Source of the DNA: DASUNQ01 sp035536455
GTDB taxonomy: Bacteria; Acidobacteriota; Thermoanaerobaculia; Multivoradales; UBA5704
NCBI GenBank assembly: GCA_035536455.1
Contig: DATLOC010000003.1
Location: 1-64,000 of the forward strand
Length of the DNA stretch: 64,000 nt
Direction: 5' to 3'
Shown here: one piece after another, positions 35,137 to 42,632 of the stretch
Layout: each line of letters begins with the position of its first letter
Position numbering within the stretch: the stretch's first letter is position 1
Program-made: the position numbers and the translations under genes
Notes under the pieces: model-generated
The model's input: only the letters and a program-made list of their open reading frames with translations
Databases searched by the model: none
Told to the model about the DNA's origin: nothing

Positions 35137-35496
35137 TCAGCCGCGCTCGACGGTGTAGCGCGGCTGGTAGAGCTGGACCTCGATCTCGCCCGGCATCACC
35201 AAGTGGGTCACGAGGCCGTAGCCGTGGTCCTCGACGTCGCCGGTGAAGCGGACGCCGTTCGCTTTCAGCTCCGCGACTGTCGCCTCGATGTCGTCGCAGT
35301 AGAAGGAGATGTCCGGCGTGCCCGAGGGCGGGCCGTCGGCCTCGGTCGGGTGGCAGCCCATGTCCGCCTCCGGCAGGTCGAAGATCAGCCAGCCGCCGCC
35401 CACGTCGGTTGCCGGGAACCCCAGGACGTCGCGCAAGAAGGCGCGCAGCTCGTCCGGCTGCGACGAGTAGAACATCGTGTGCACACCGCGGATCAT
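35137..35496 (-). CDS. VOC (glyoxalase/bleomycin-resistance) family protein
   Basis: 119-aa protein with paired beta-alpha-beta-beta-beta modules. RGVHTMFYSSQPDELRAFLRDVLGFPATDVGGGW opens the domain and DISFYCDDIEATVAELKANGVRF the second half; GEIEVQLYQPRY ends it. Candidate metal positions are His6, a His/Glu mid-domain and Glu in GEIEVQLY. ATG 35496 follows GGAGAG. Convergent with the ABC cassette (9 nt apart). The substrate cannot be deduced. Confidence 0.9.
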   Translation of the reverse strand: MIRGVHTMFYSSQPDELRAFLRDVLGFPATDVGGGWLIFDLPEADMGCHPTEADGPPSGTPDISFYCDDIEATVAELKANGVRFTGDVEDHGYGLVTHLVMPGEIEVQLYQPRYTVERG

Positions 35497-35598
35497 CGCG
35501 CTCTCCTCTCCGTTCGCACGTCTCCAGCCACGATAACAGCCCCGGGGAGGCGCGAGAGGCACGGGCGTTGCACCATCGTCGCCGTGAAAGGAGTTGTC

Positions 35599-36041
35599 AT
35601 GCCCGAAAAGGAAACCATCGAGCGCGCGCGCCAAGCCAAGCGCGAGGGGAAGTCGCCGAGCACGCAGGCCGGCGAGTTCGTGCACGAGGAGATCGAGCAC
35701 GTCCGCGAGGGCAAGCACGGCGCCCGCTCGACCAAGCAGCGATCGCGATCGGGCTCTCCAAGGCGCGCCGCGCCGGCGTAAAGCTGCCGCCGCCGGAGAA
35801 GGGCGAGGCGCCGAAGGAGACGCGCGAGCAGGCGAAGCGCGCCCTCAAGAAGGGCGCCGCCAAGAAGAAGACGTCGCCGTCGCGCTCGCGGGCGGCCCGC
35901 AAGGCGCTCAAGAAGGAAGGTCACAGCGCGGCCTCGAAGACGGCGCTTTCGCGGCACGCCAAGAGCGCCGCGGCCCGCCGCTCGAAGGCAGACCGCTCGC
36001 GCGCCGCCAAGAAGGCCGCCAGGACGCGCGCCAAGAGCTGA
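35599..36041 (+). pseudogene. DUF6496-like Lys/Ala-rich basic protein, frameshifted
   Basis: ATG 35599 encodes KETIERARQAKREGKSPSTQ and EEIEHVREGKHGARSTKQ. The frame then breaks at ~35738-35742 and continues one frame over with AIAIGLSKARRAGVKLPPP and a histone-H1-like Lys/Ala/Ser/Arg tail. Intact relatives read straight through from STKQ into AIAIGLSKARRAG. Restoring one G (CAGCGATC to CAGGCGATC) does exactly that and gives about 147 aa. Likely a nucleoid- or stress-associated basic protein, but the family is uncharacterised. Confidence 0.78.
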
Positions 36042-36087
36042 GCCGGCGCCCCGATCGCCGCCGCGGGGCGCCCGGCACACCGGGCGC

Positions 36088-36093
36088 TACAAT
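36088..36093 (+). promoter_or_regulatory. -10 element directly before the DHH-CBS-nucleotidyltransferase gene
   Basis: TACAAT ends 7 nt before the ATG at 36101, so a normal start point would fall on the start codon itself (leaderless mRNA). Confidence 0.45.
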
Positions 36094-36100
36094 CCCGGCG

Positions 36101-38785
36101 ATGGAGCTCATCTCCACCCACGTCGGCGCCGACTTCGACGGCTTCGCGGCCATGCTCGCGGCGCGCAAGCTCCACCCGGAGGCGCGCCTCTTCTTCCCTG
36201 GCTCGCGCGAGGAGTCGCTGCGCCGGGCGCTCGAAGGCGGGCTCGTCGAGTTCGCGGAGCTGCGGCAGAAGGACGTCGACCCCGCCGAGCTGACCCGCGT
36301 CGTCCTCTGCGACATCCGCCAGCGCGACCGGATCGGCGTCGTGGCCGAGTGGCTGGCGCGCCACCCGGCGATCGAGGTCTGGGCCTACGACCACCATCCG
36401 AGCTCCGAGGCCGACCTGCCGGTCGCCGGCGGGCTCGTCGACCCCGAGGCGGGCTCGACCGCGACGCTGATGGTCGAGCTCCTGCGCGAGCGCGGGCTCG
36501 GCGTTGCCGCCGCCGAGGCCACTGCCCTCCTCCTCGGCATCTACGAGGACACCGGCCTCCTGACCTATCCGACGACCGGGCCGCGCGAGCACCGCGCCGC
36601 CGCCTGGCTCCTCGAGCAGGGCGCCGACCTCGGCGCCGTCCGCCGCTTCGCCGCCCGGCGGCTCGACCCGGCGCACATCGAGGTGCTCCACCGCATGACC
36701 CGCGACCTCGAGGTGCACCGCCTGCGCGGCCATCGCGTCGGCCTCGTCGAGCTCGACCTCGGGGAGTACGTGGACGAGCTGGCGCCGCTCGTCTCGCGCT
36801 GCCTGGAGCTGTTCGACCTGCCGCTCCTCTTCGCGCTCTTCGGCGAGGGGGACCGGGTGACGCTCATCGCGCGCGGCGAGCTGCCCGGCTTCGACCTCGG
36901 TACGGCGCTCGCCGGCTTCGGCGGCGGCGGCGGGCACCCCACCGCCGCCTCGGCGCGCCTCGACGGCACGACGCTCGAAGTGCGCGAGCGGCTCCTCGCC
37001 TTCCTCGGCCGCGCGCTGCCGCCGTCGGCCCGCGCCGCCGACCTCATGGTGAGCCGCTTCGCCACCGTCGCCGCCGACCTCACGGTCGCCGCCGCCAAGG
37101 AGGAGCTGAACGCGCGCCGCGTCAACGCCGCGCCGGTCGTGGACGCCGAGGGGTGCGTCGTCGGCACCGTCACCCGGCAGCTCCTCGACGCCGCGCTCCA
37201 GCACGGGCTGGGCGAGCGGCGAGTCGAGCGTGTCATGGCGCCGGAGCTCGAATGGATCGCGCCCGACGCGCCGGCCGACGAGGTGGCCGAGCGCATGGCC
37301 TCCCACCGCTCGCGCCTGGTGCTGGTGGGGGAGCCGGAGAGCGGGCGCGCGCTGGGCCTGGTCACCCGCATGCAGGTGCTGCGGCACCTGCACGGGCGGC
37401 TGGAGGATCTCGAGGAGGCGATCGACCGCCGCTCGGAGCGCCAGCGCGAGCGCCGCGAACAGGTGCGGAAGCTCCTCGAGACCGCGCTCGCCCCCGGGCT
37501 GCGCGGCCGCGTCGAGGCGATCACCGCCGTCTCGCGCCGGCTCGGCGTCCCCGCCTACCTCGTCGGCGGCCTGGTGCGCGACCTCCTGCTCGGCCGCGAG
37601 AACCGCGACCTCGACGTCGTCGTTGAAGGCGACGGCTCCGCCTTCGCCCGCGAGCTGGCGGCCGAGCTGGGCGCGCGCGTGCGGGTCCACGAGGCGTTCC
37701 TGACCGCCGTCGTCACCGAGCCCGACGGCTTCCAGATCGACGTGGCGACGGCGCGCAGCGAGTTCTACCGCGCGCCGGCGGCGCTCCCCGAGGTGCAGAT
37801 GTCGCCGCTACGCCAGGACCTCTACCGACGCGACTTCACGATCAACACTCTCGCCCTCCGCCTCGGGCCGGAGGGGACGCCGGAGCTGATCGACTACTTC
37901 GGCGGCCGCCGCGACCTGCGCGACGGCGTGCTGCGCGTTCTTCACAGCCTCTCCTTCATCGACGATCCGACGCGCGCCCTGCGCGCCGTGCGGCTGGAGC
38001 TGCGGCTCGGCTTCGCGATGAGCCCGGAGACCCTGCGGCTGCTCGCCGTGGCGGTGGGGGAGGGCGCGTTCGACCAGCTCTCCGGCGCCCGCCTGCGCGA
38101 GGAGCTGGCGCTCCTCCTCGACGACCCCGCGATCGCACTGCGCGGGCTCGAGCGGCTGGAGGAGCTGGGGCTCGTCTCCGTCCTCCATCCGCGCCTCGCG
38201 CTCGACGCGGCGGCGCGCGCCCGGCTGGGCGGGGCGCTCGCCGCGCACGACTGGTACCGGCTCGAAGGGCTGGCGGAGCCGCCGGCGCGGCTCGGGCGGC
38301 TGCTGCTCCTGGCGCTCGCCGGCGGGCTGGAGGCGGCGGAGCGGGAGCGGCTGGCGCGACGCCTCATGCTGCCGGAGGAGGACCGCCGCACGCTCGCCGA
38401 GCTGCCCGAACGGCTGGCCGCGGCGCGCGGCGTCCTCCGGCGCCCGCGGGTCGCGCCGCACGAGGTTTCCGAAGTGCTGGCGGGGCTCTCGGGCGAGGAG
38501 CTGCTCCTCCTCATGGCCGAGGAGGACGAGCGCGGCCGCGGCTGGGTGCGGCGCGAGCTGACCGAGCTGCGGCGGATCGAGCCGGCCGCGCGCGGCGCCG
38601 ACCTGCTGGCCGCCGGCATACCGCCGGGGCCGTGGGTGGGGGAGGCGCTGCGCGCCACCCGCCGGGCGCGGCTGGACGGGCGGATCGCGCCCGAGGATGA
38701 GCTGGCGTTCGCGCTGGAACACGTGACCCGCGAAGGGCCGGCCGAGGCGCGGCCGGCGGCGGTGGCGCGGAGGGGAGTGCGATGA
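36101..38785 (+). CDS. DHH phosphoesterase - CBS pair - tRNA nucleotidyltransferase/poly(A) polymerase fusion
   Basis: 894 aa in three parts. Residues 1-300 are a DHH/DHHA1 phosphoesterase with motifs STHVGADFDGFAA, CDIRQRD, YDHHP and GGGGGHPTAASA. Residues ~315-440 are two CBS modules (ADLMVSRFATVAADLTVA, VERVMAPELEWIAPDAPADEV). Residues ~475-880 are a class II nucleotidyltransferase (YLVGGLVRDLLLGRENRDLDVVVEGD, catalytic DLDVVV; RRDFTINTLALRL; DDPTRALRAVRLELRLGF). This architecture occurs in deltaproteobacteria and relatives, where the last part adds A (or CCA) to tRNA. Since tRNA-Leu here already encodes CCA, a repair or A-adding role is plausible. The N-terminal part may act on short oligonucleotides or nucleotides. 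Confidence 0.93.
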   Translation: MELISTHVGADFDGFAAMLAARKLHPEARLFFPGSREESLRRALEGGLVEFAELRQKDVDPAELTRVVLCDIRQRDRIGVVAEWLARHPAIEVWAYDHHPSSEADLPVAGGLVDPEAGSTATLMVELLRERGLGVAAAEATALLLGIYEDTGLLTYPTTGPREHRAAAWLLEQGADLGAVRRFAARRLDPAHIEVLHRMTRDLEVHRLRGHRVGLVELDLGEYVDELAPLVSRCLELFDLPLLFALFGEGDRVTLIARGELPGFDLGTALAGFGGGGGHPTAASARLDGTTLEVRERLLAFLGRALPPSARAADLMVSRFATVAADLTVAAAKEELNARRVNAAPVVDAEGCVVGTVTRQLLDAALQHGLGERRVERVMAPELEWIAPDAPADEVAERMASHRSRLVLVGEPESGRALGLVTRMQVLRHLHGRLEDLEEAIDRRSERQRERREQVRKLLETALAPGLRGRVEAITAVSRRLGVPAYLVGGLVRDLLLGRENRDLDVVVEGDGSAFARELAAELGARVRVHEAFLTAVVTEPDGFQIDVATARSEFYRAPAALPEVQMSPLRQDLYRRDFTINTLALRLGPEGTPELIDYFGGRRDLRDGVLRVLHSLSFIDDPTRALRAVRLELRLGFAMSPETLRLLAVAVGEGAFDQLSGARLREELALLLDDPAIALRGLERLEELGLVSVLHPRLALDAAARARLGGALAAHDWYRLEGLAEPPARLGRLLLLALAGGLEAAERERLARRLMLPEEDRRTLAELPERLAAARGVLRRPRVAPHEVSEVLAGLSGEELLLLMAEEDERGRGWVRRELTELRRIEPAARGADLLAAGIPPGPWVGEALRATRRARLDGRIAPEDELAFALEHVTREGPAEARPAAVARRGVR

Positions 38786-39483
38786 AGCGCGCGGCGCTCG
38801 TCCTCGCGACCGCGTGTCTCTTCGTAGCGTCCGGCCTACGTGCCGGGCGTGTTTTCGCGCAGGCGGGCTCCGCCCCTCCCGAGGCACCCGCCCCGCGCGT
38901 CCCGCAGCTCCTCCGCCTCGACTGCGCCAGCACCATCGGCCGCCGCGAGGTCACGCTCTTCGAGCGCGGCACGGTCCGCCTGGTCGAAGGCGCGCCCGGG
39001 AAGGAGCTGTCGGCCCTGCGCGAGCTGGGACCGGACGAGCTGGACGCCTTCGTCCGGCGCCTCGCGCTGGTCGATCTCTCCGAGGTACGGCGTCTCTCGA
39101 AAGGAGTCGAAGGCGAGTGGGTCGAGCGGTGCAAGCTGGAGCTGGCGCTCCCCGGCAAACCGCCCCGCAGCTTCGACTTCGGCCGCTACGACACCCTGCC
39201 GCTGGCGCTCGCGCAGCTCTTGCGGATCGCCGACGACCTGACGACCGACCTCGTCGTCCGCGTCGCGGCCGAGCTCCCGCCCGGCTACCGGCCGCAGCGC
39301 GGCGACCTGCTGCGGCGGGCGGACGGCTTCGTCTACCGCGTCGCCGGCTTCACCGTCGACAACAAGGCCGTGGAGCTGACCGGCCTCGACCAGCCGATCA
39401 CTCTCTACGTGCTGCGCGAGGAGCTGCGGCGCGAGTTCGTGGAGTACCTCGGGCGCGGCAGCGGCCGGCTGCCGCCGCGGTGA
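38782..39483 (+). CDS. secreted protein of unknown function
   Basis: 233 aa. Signal peptide MKRAALVLATACLFVASGLRAGRVFA|QA. The mature domain is mixed alpha-beta (TLFERGTVRLVEG, FVRRLALVDLSEVRRLSKGVEGEWVERCKLELALPG, FDFGRYDTLPLALAQLLRIADDL, RGDLLRRADGFVYRVAGFTVDNKAVELTGLDQP). No known family recognised. ATG overlaps the preceding stop by 4 nt and the stop overlaps rsmD by 4 nt, so it sits inside an RNA-metabolism operon although it is exported. Confidence 0.8.
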   Translation: MKRAALVLATACLFVASGLRAGRVFAQAGSAPPEAPAPRVPQLLRLDCASTIGRREVTLFERGTVRLVEGAPGKELSALRELGPDELDAFVRRLALVDLSEVRRLSKGVEGEWVERCKLELALPGKPPRSFDFGRYDTLPLALAQLLRIADDLTTDLVVRVAAELPPGYRPQRGDLLRRADGFVYRVAGFTVDNKAVELTGLDQPITLYVLREELRREFVEYLGRGSGRLPPR

Positions 39484-40052
39484 AGGGCGGCCGGCCGGTC
39501 CTGCGCATCAGCGGCGGCGCGCTGCGCGGGCGGGCCGTGGCGGTGCCGCCCGGCGCGCGACCCACGGAAGGCCGCGTGCGCGAAGCGCTCTTCTCGATTT
39601 GGGCCGACCGCCTGCCCGGCGCGCGCTTCCTCGACCTCTTCGCCGGCAGCGGCGCGGTAGGGATCGAAGCCGCGAGCCGCGGCGCTGCGCGCGTGTTGTG
39701 CCTCGAAGACGACGCTCGGGCAGTGCGCACACTGCGCGCCAACATCAAAGAGGTGGGTGGAGAAGAAGGGCAGATTGCAGCGTGGCGGGTGCCGCTGCCG
39801 CGCGGGCTCTCCCGCCTGGTGGAGCAGGGGGAAGCGCCCTTCGACCTGATCTTCGCCGACCCGCCCTACGCCTTCACCGAGTACGCCGAGCTGCTGCGAC
39901 GCCTGGCGCCGCTGCTGGCGGAGGACGGCGAAGCGGCAATCGAGCACTCCGCCCGCGCGCCGCTAGCCGAGGAGGTCGCCGGCCTCACACGGGTGGACGA
40001 CCGACGCTACGGCGAGACGGCGCTCTCCTTCTACCGCAGGGTGGCCCCCTGA
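39480..40052 (+). CDS. rsmD: 16S rRNA (guanine966-N2)-methyltransferase
   Basis: 190-aa AdoMet-dependent methyltransferase. The N-terminus LRISGGALRGRAVAVPPGARPTEGRVREALFSIW is the RsmD hallmark. AdoMet motif FLDLFAGSGAVGIEAASRGA; catalytic motif IV FADPPYAF (DPPY). GTG 39480 overlaps the previous gene (GTGA). Target assignment follows the family, not an experiment here. Confidence 0.94.
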   Translation: MKGGRPVLRISGGALRGRAVAVPPGARPTEGRVREALFSIWADRLPGARFLDLFAGSGAVGIEAASRGAARVLCLEDDARAVRTLRANIKEVGGEEGQIAAWRVPLPRGLSRLVEQGEAPFDLIFADPPYAFTEYAELLRRLAPLLAEDGEAAIEHSARAPLAEEVAGLTRVDDRRYGETALSFYRRVAP

Positions 40053-41725
40053 ACGCGCCAGACCGCCGGCTGCGCCTCGCCGCCGTCGCCGTAGCCGCCC
40101 TCGCCTCCCTCCTCCGCCTCCCCTTCGCCGCCCGCCGCCTCTGGGACCACGACTCCGTCCAGTTCGCCCTCGGTGTCGAGCGCTTCGACCTCGCCGCCCA
40201 CCACCCGCACCCCCCCGGCTACCCGCTCTACATCGCCCTGCTCAAGGCCTTCGCCTGGGTAGGCATCGAACCGCTCGACGCCATGGTCGCCCTCTCGATC
40301 CTCTCCAGCGCCCTCGGCGCCGGCCTCATGGTCCTCCTGGTCGCTCGCCTCGCTTCCCCCCATGTCATCCTGAGCGAAGCGAAGGATCTGGGCGGGGGGC
40401 CGTTCAACGCAGCCCTCTTCGCCGGCCTCCTCTACGCCACCAACCCCCTCCTCTGGTTCTACGCCGAGCTGCCGCTCGTCTACGCTGTCGAAGGCGGCCT
40501 CGCCGTCGCCATCGCCTACGGCGCCGTTTGCTCCGCCGAATCCCGTCGCGCCTTCTTCCTCACCTGCGCGCTCTTCGCGCTCGCCGGCGGCCTCCGCCAA
40601 TCGACGATGGTCCTCCTCGCCCCGCTCGTCGCCTACGGCGCCTTCCGCGGCTGGCGCGCCGGTCGCCTCTCCTGGCGCACACTCACCGGCGGCGCCGCCC
40701 TCGCCGCCGCCCTCGTCCTCACCTGGCTCCTGCCCCTCTGGGGCCTGGCCGGCGGCTACGGCGCCTACCGCCGCGTCGCCGGCGACCACTTCGCTGCCCT
40801 GCTGCCGCAGACCTCCATCCTCTACGGCGCCGGCTGGCCGGCGCTGGCGCACAACCTGGAGGTGCTGGTGAAGTGGGCGCTCCAGGGAATGCTCCCCGGA
40901 GCCGTCGCGCTCCTCGCGCTCTGGGCGGCGACGCCGCGCGCCATCGCCGCCGGCCTGCGGCTCCTCGCGCGCCGTTTCGACTGGCTCCTCGTCTGGGTCC
41001 TCCCGCCGCTGGCCTTCTTTGCCCTCTTCCACGTCACCAAGGCCGGCTACACGCTGATCCACCTGGCGGCGCTGCTCGCGGCGCTGGCGCTCGCCGCCGC
41101 CCCGGCGCTGGCCGCGAGCCGCGCCCGCGCCGTCGCCGGCATCGCCCTCGCCGCCGCGCTCGGCCTCGGTCTCTTCCTCTTCGGCACCGACCGCCGCCCC
41201 GACCAGCCGCGCGCCTGGGCGCTCGTGCGTCACGAGTTCAACCGCGGCGCCATCGAGAGCTTCGAGCGCGAGCTGGACCGGGTGATCGAGATCGTGCGCG
41301 GCTACCCGCCGGAGACGACGGTGCTCGCCACGGCCGAGCTGTCAGGCAGCGGCCCCGCCGGCGCCGAAGGCTTCCTCTACCCCTGGCACCGCCACCTGCA
41401 GTGGTACCTGCCGGAGTACCAGGTCGTTTTCGTCGTGCCGGAGGAGGACTTCGCCCTCACGACCCGCGGCCACGAGCCACTTCAGAAGGCCCTCTCCCAG
41501 CTCGCCCTCCCGCCCGACACACGCCGCCTCCTCTTCGTCCTCTCCGAGCCCCCCGGCGCCCGCCTCCCCCTAGGCCCCGGCCTCGTCGCCCTGGGCGGCA
41601 AGTCCTTCTGGATCGCCGAAGTCCCCTTCCGCGGCCGCCTCCAGCTCGGGCCTTTCCTCCTCACCGCCCCTCAGCGGCTCGACCGGCCGGCGGCTGCACC
41701 CGCTGGTAAGGGTAATAGGGCTTGA
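40049..41725 (+). CDS. multi-pass membrane glycosyltransferase-like protein (GT39/DUF2723-like)
   Basis: About 558 aa with 9-11 hydrophobic segments and a soluble C-terminal domain. The N-terminal periplasmic loop WDHDSVQFALGVERFDLAAHHPHPPGYPLYIALLKAF has the Asp-containing motif of GT-C dolichyl/undecaprenyl-phosphate sugar transferases. No ATG/GTG/TTG lies in frame before the first helix, so CTG 40049 (overlapping the rsmD stop) is the tentative start. Residues ~105-115 (HVILSEAKDL) are a dispersed DNA repeat inserted in frame in a loop. Acceptor and sugar unknown. Confidence 0.75.
   Translation: MNAPDRRLRLAAVAVAALASLLRLPFAARRLWDHDSVQFALGVERFDLAAHHPHPPGYPLYIALLKAFAWVGIEPLDAMVALSILSSALGAGLMVLLVARLASPHVILSEAKDLGGGPFNAALFAGLLYATNPLLWFYAELPLVYAVEGGLAVAIAYGAVCSAESRRAFFLTCALFALAGGLRQSTMVLLAPLVAYGAFRGWRAGRLSWRTLTGGAALAAALVLTWLLPLWGLAGGYGAYRRVAGDHFAALLPQTSILYGAGWPALAHNLEVLVKWALQGMLPGAVALLALWAATPRAIAAGLRLLARRFDWLLVWVLPPLAFFALFHVTKAGYTLIHLAALLAALALAAAPALAASRARAVAGIALAAALGLGLFLFGTDRRPDQPRAWALVRHEFNRGAIESFERELDRVIEIVRGYPPETTVLATAELSGSGPAGAEGFLYPWHRHLQWYLPEYQVVFVVPEEDFALTTRGHEPLQKALSQLALPPDTRRLLFVLSEPPGARLPLGPGLVALGGKSFWIAEVPFRGRLQLGPFLLTAPQRLDRPAAAPAGKGNRA
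40361..40391. repeat. dispersed repeat copy encoding HVILSEAKDL
   Basis: The core is TGTCATCCTGAGCGAAGCG at 40363-40381, continuing AAGGATCTG. This string is known to me as a short repeat scattered through many acidobacterial and other soil-bacterial genomes, in and between genes. Here it lies in frame inside a membrane-protein loop. Only one copy is in the window. Confidence 0.6.
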
Positions 41726-41903
41726 TGCGGGTGTTGAGGAACGCGCCGAGAGACTCGGCGGTCAACAGGCCGCGGTGGACGGAGAGCGGCACGCCGAGGT
41801 ACTGATACACCCCGCCGTTGTGGAACTCCACTTCGAGCGTCCGTGTCCACTGCTCGTAGCCGACACTCACGAGGCTCGACGACTCGACCGGCTGGCGCTC
41901 CAT
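41661..41903 (-). CDS. KTSC domain protein
   Basis: 80-aa small protein. SSSLVSVGYEQWTRTLEVEFHNGGVYQYLGVP is the KTSC core (in many members the first residues read K-T-S-C; here SSSLVS), followed by LLTAESLGAFLNTRIKPYYPY. KTSC domains are found alone or next to lysyl-tRNA synthetases and have no established function. ATG 41903 follows CAGGAGGAAG. Its last 65 nt overlap convergently with the membrane protein gene. Confidence 0.85.
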   Translation of the reverse strand: MERQPVESSSLVSVGYEQWTRTLEVEFHNGGVYQYLGVPLSVHRGLLTAESLGAFLNTRIKPYYPYQRVQPPAGRAAEGR

Positions 41904-41981
41904 GCTTCCTCCTGACAGCGGCGGTTACCGCAGCCAGAACGAAGTTACGCCGAGGCACGATTTATTCCCTTCACAGCGCAC

Positions 41982-42605
41982 TCAGCGCAGGAAAAACGCC
42001 AGCTCCTCGAGGTCGATCCGCAGATCCACGTCCTTGAGCTGCACCCCCGCCCGGGGCTTCACACGCTCGGGGGCGAAGTTGAGGACGGCGCGGACGCCGG
42101 CGTCGGCCAGGGCGTCGTAGTTCTCCTGCGCGGCGCCGGCCGGGACCGCAAGCACGCCGATCTCGGCGCGGGTCTCGCGGACGATCTCGCGCAGCTCGCC
42201 GAGGGGCCGCACCACGAGGCCGCCTACCCGCCGCCCGACGACCTTGGGGTCGGTGTCCACCCCGGCCACCACCTCGAAGGCGCCAGAGTTGAACCCTAGA
42301 TACCGTGCCAGGGCGCTCCCGAGGTTGCCCATGCCGACGATTACCAGCGGGTGCCGGCGGTCCAACCCGAGCAGGGCGTTGAGGTGCGCCGCCAGGGTAT
42401 CCACCTCGTAGCCGACGCCGCGGATGCCGAACTCGCCGAACTGCGCCAGGTCCTTGCGGATCTGCGCCGCCGAGAGGTGGTAGCGGCGCGCCAGCTCCTG
42501 CGAGGAGATGCGCCGGGTCCCCAGCTCCTGCAGGTGGTGGAGGCAGCGGAGATAGACCGAGAGCCGGTTGAGGGTGAGAGGCGAGACCTCTTCCGGCACG
42601 CTCAT
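41982..42605 (-). CDS. rex: redox-sensing transcriptional repressor Rex
   Basis: 207-aa NADH/NAD+-responsive repressor. Winged helix at the N-terminus (LNRLSVYLRCLHHLQELGTRRISSQELARR, AAQIRKDLAQFGEFGIRGVGYEV), Rossmann motif VIVGMGNLGSALARY and C-terminal domain-swap region. It lies directly after nuoN in the same direction (27 nt gap). It probably controls the nuo operon through the operator at 53308-53325, which would be an autoregulatory arrangement if cotranscribed. Confidence 0.96.
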   Translation of the reverse strand: MSVPEEVSPLTLNRLSVYLRCLHHLQELGTRRISSQELARRYHLSAAQIRKDLAQFGEFGIRGVGYEVDTLAAHLNALLGLDRRHPLVIVGMGNLGSALARYLGFNSGAFEVVAGVDTDPKVVGRRVGGLVVRPLGELREIVRETRAEIGVLAVPAGAAQENYDALADAGVRAVLNFAPERVKPRAGVQLKDVDLRIDLEELAFFLR

Positions 42606-42632
42606 CGGCGTCTGCCCCTTATGGGCGAGCCC

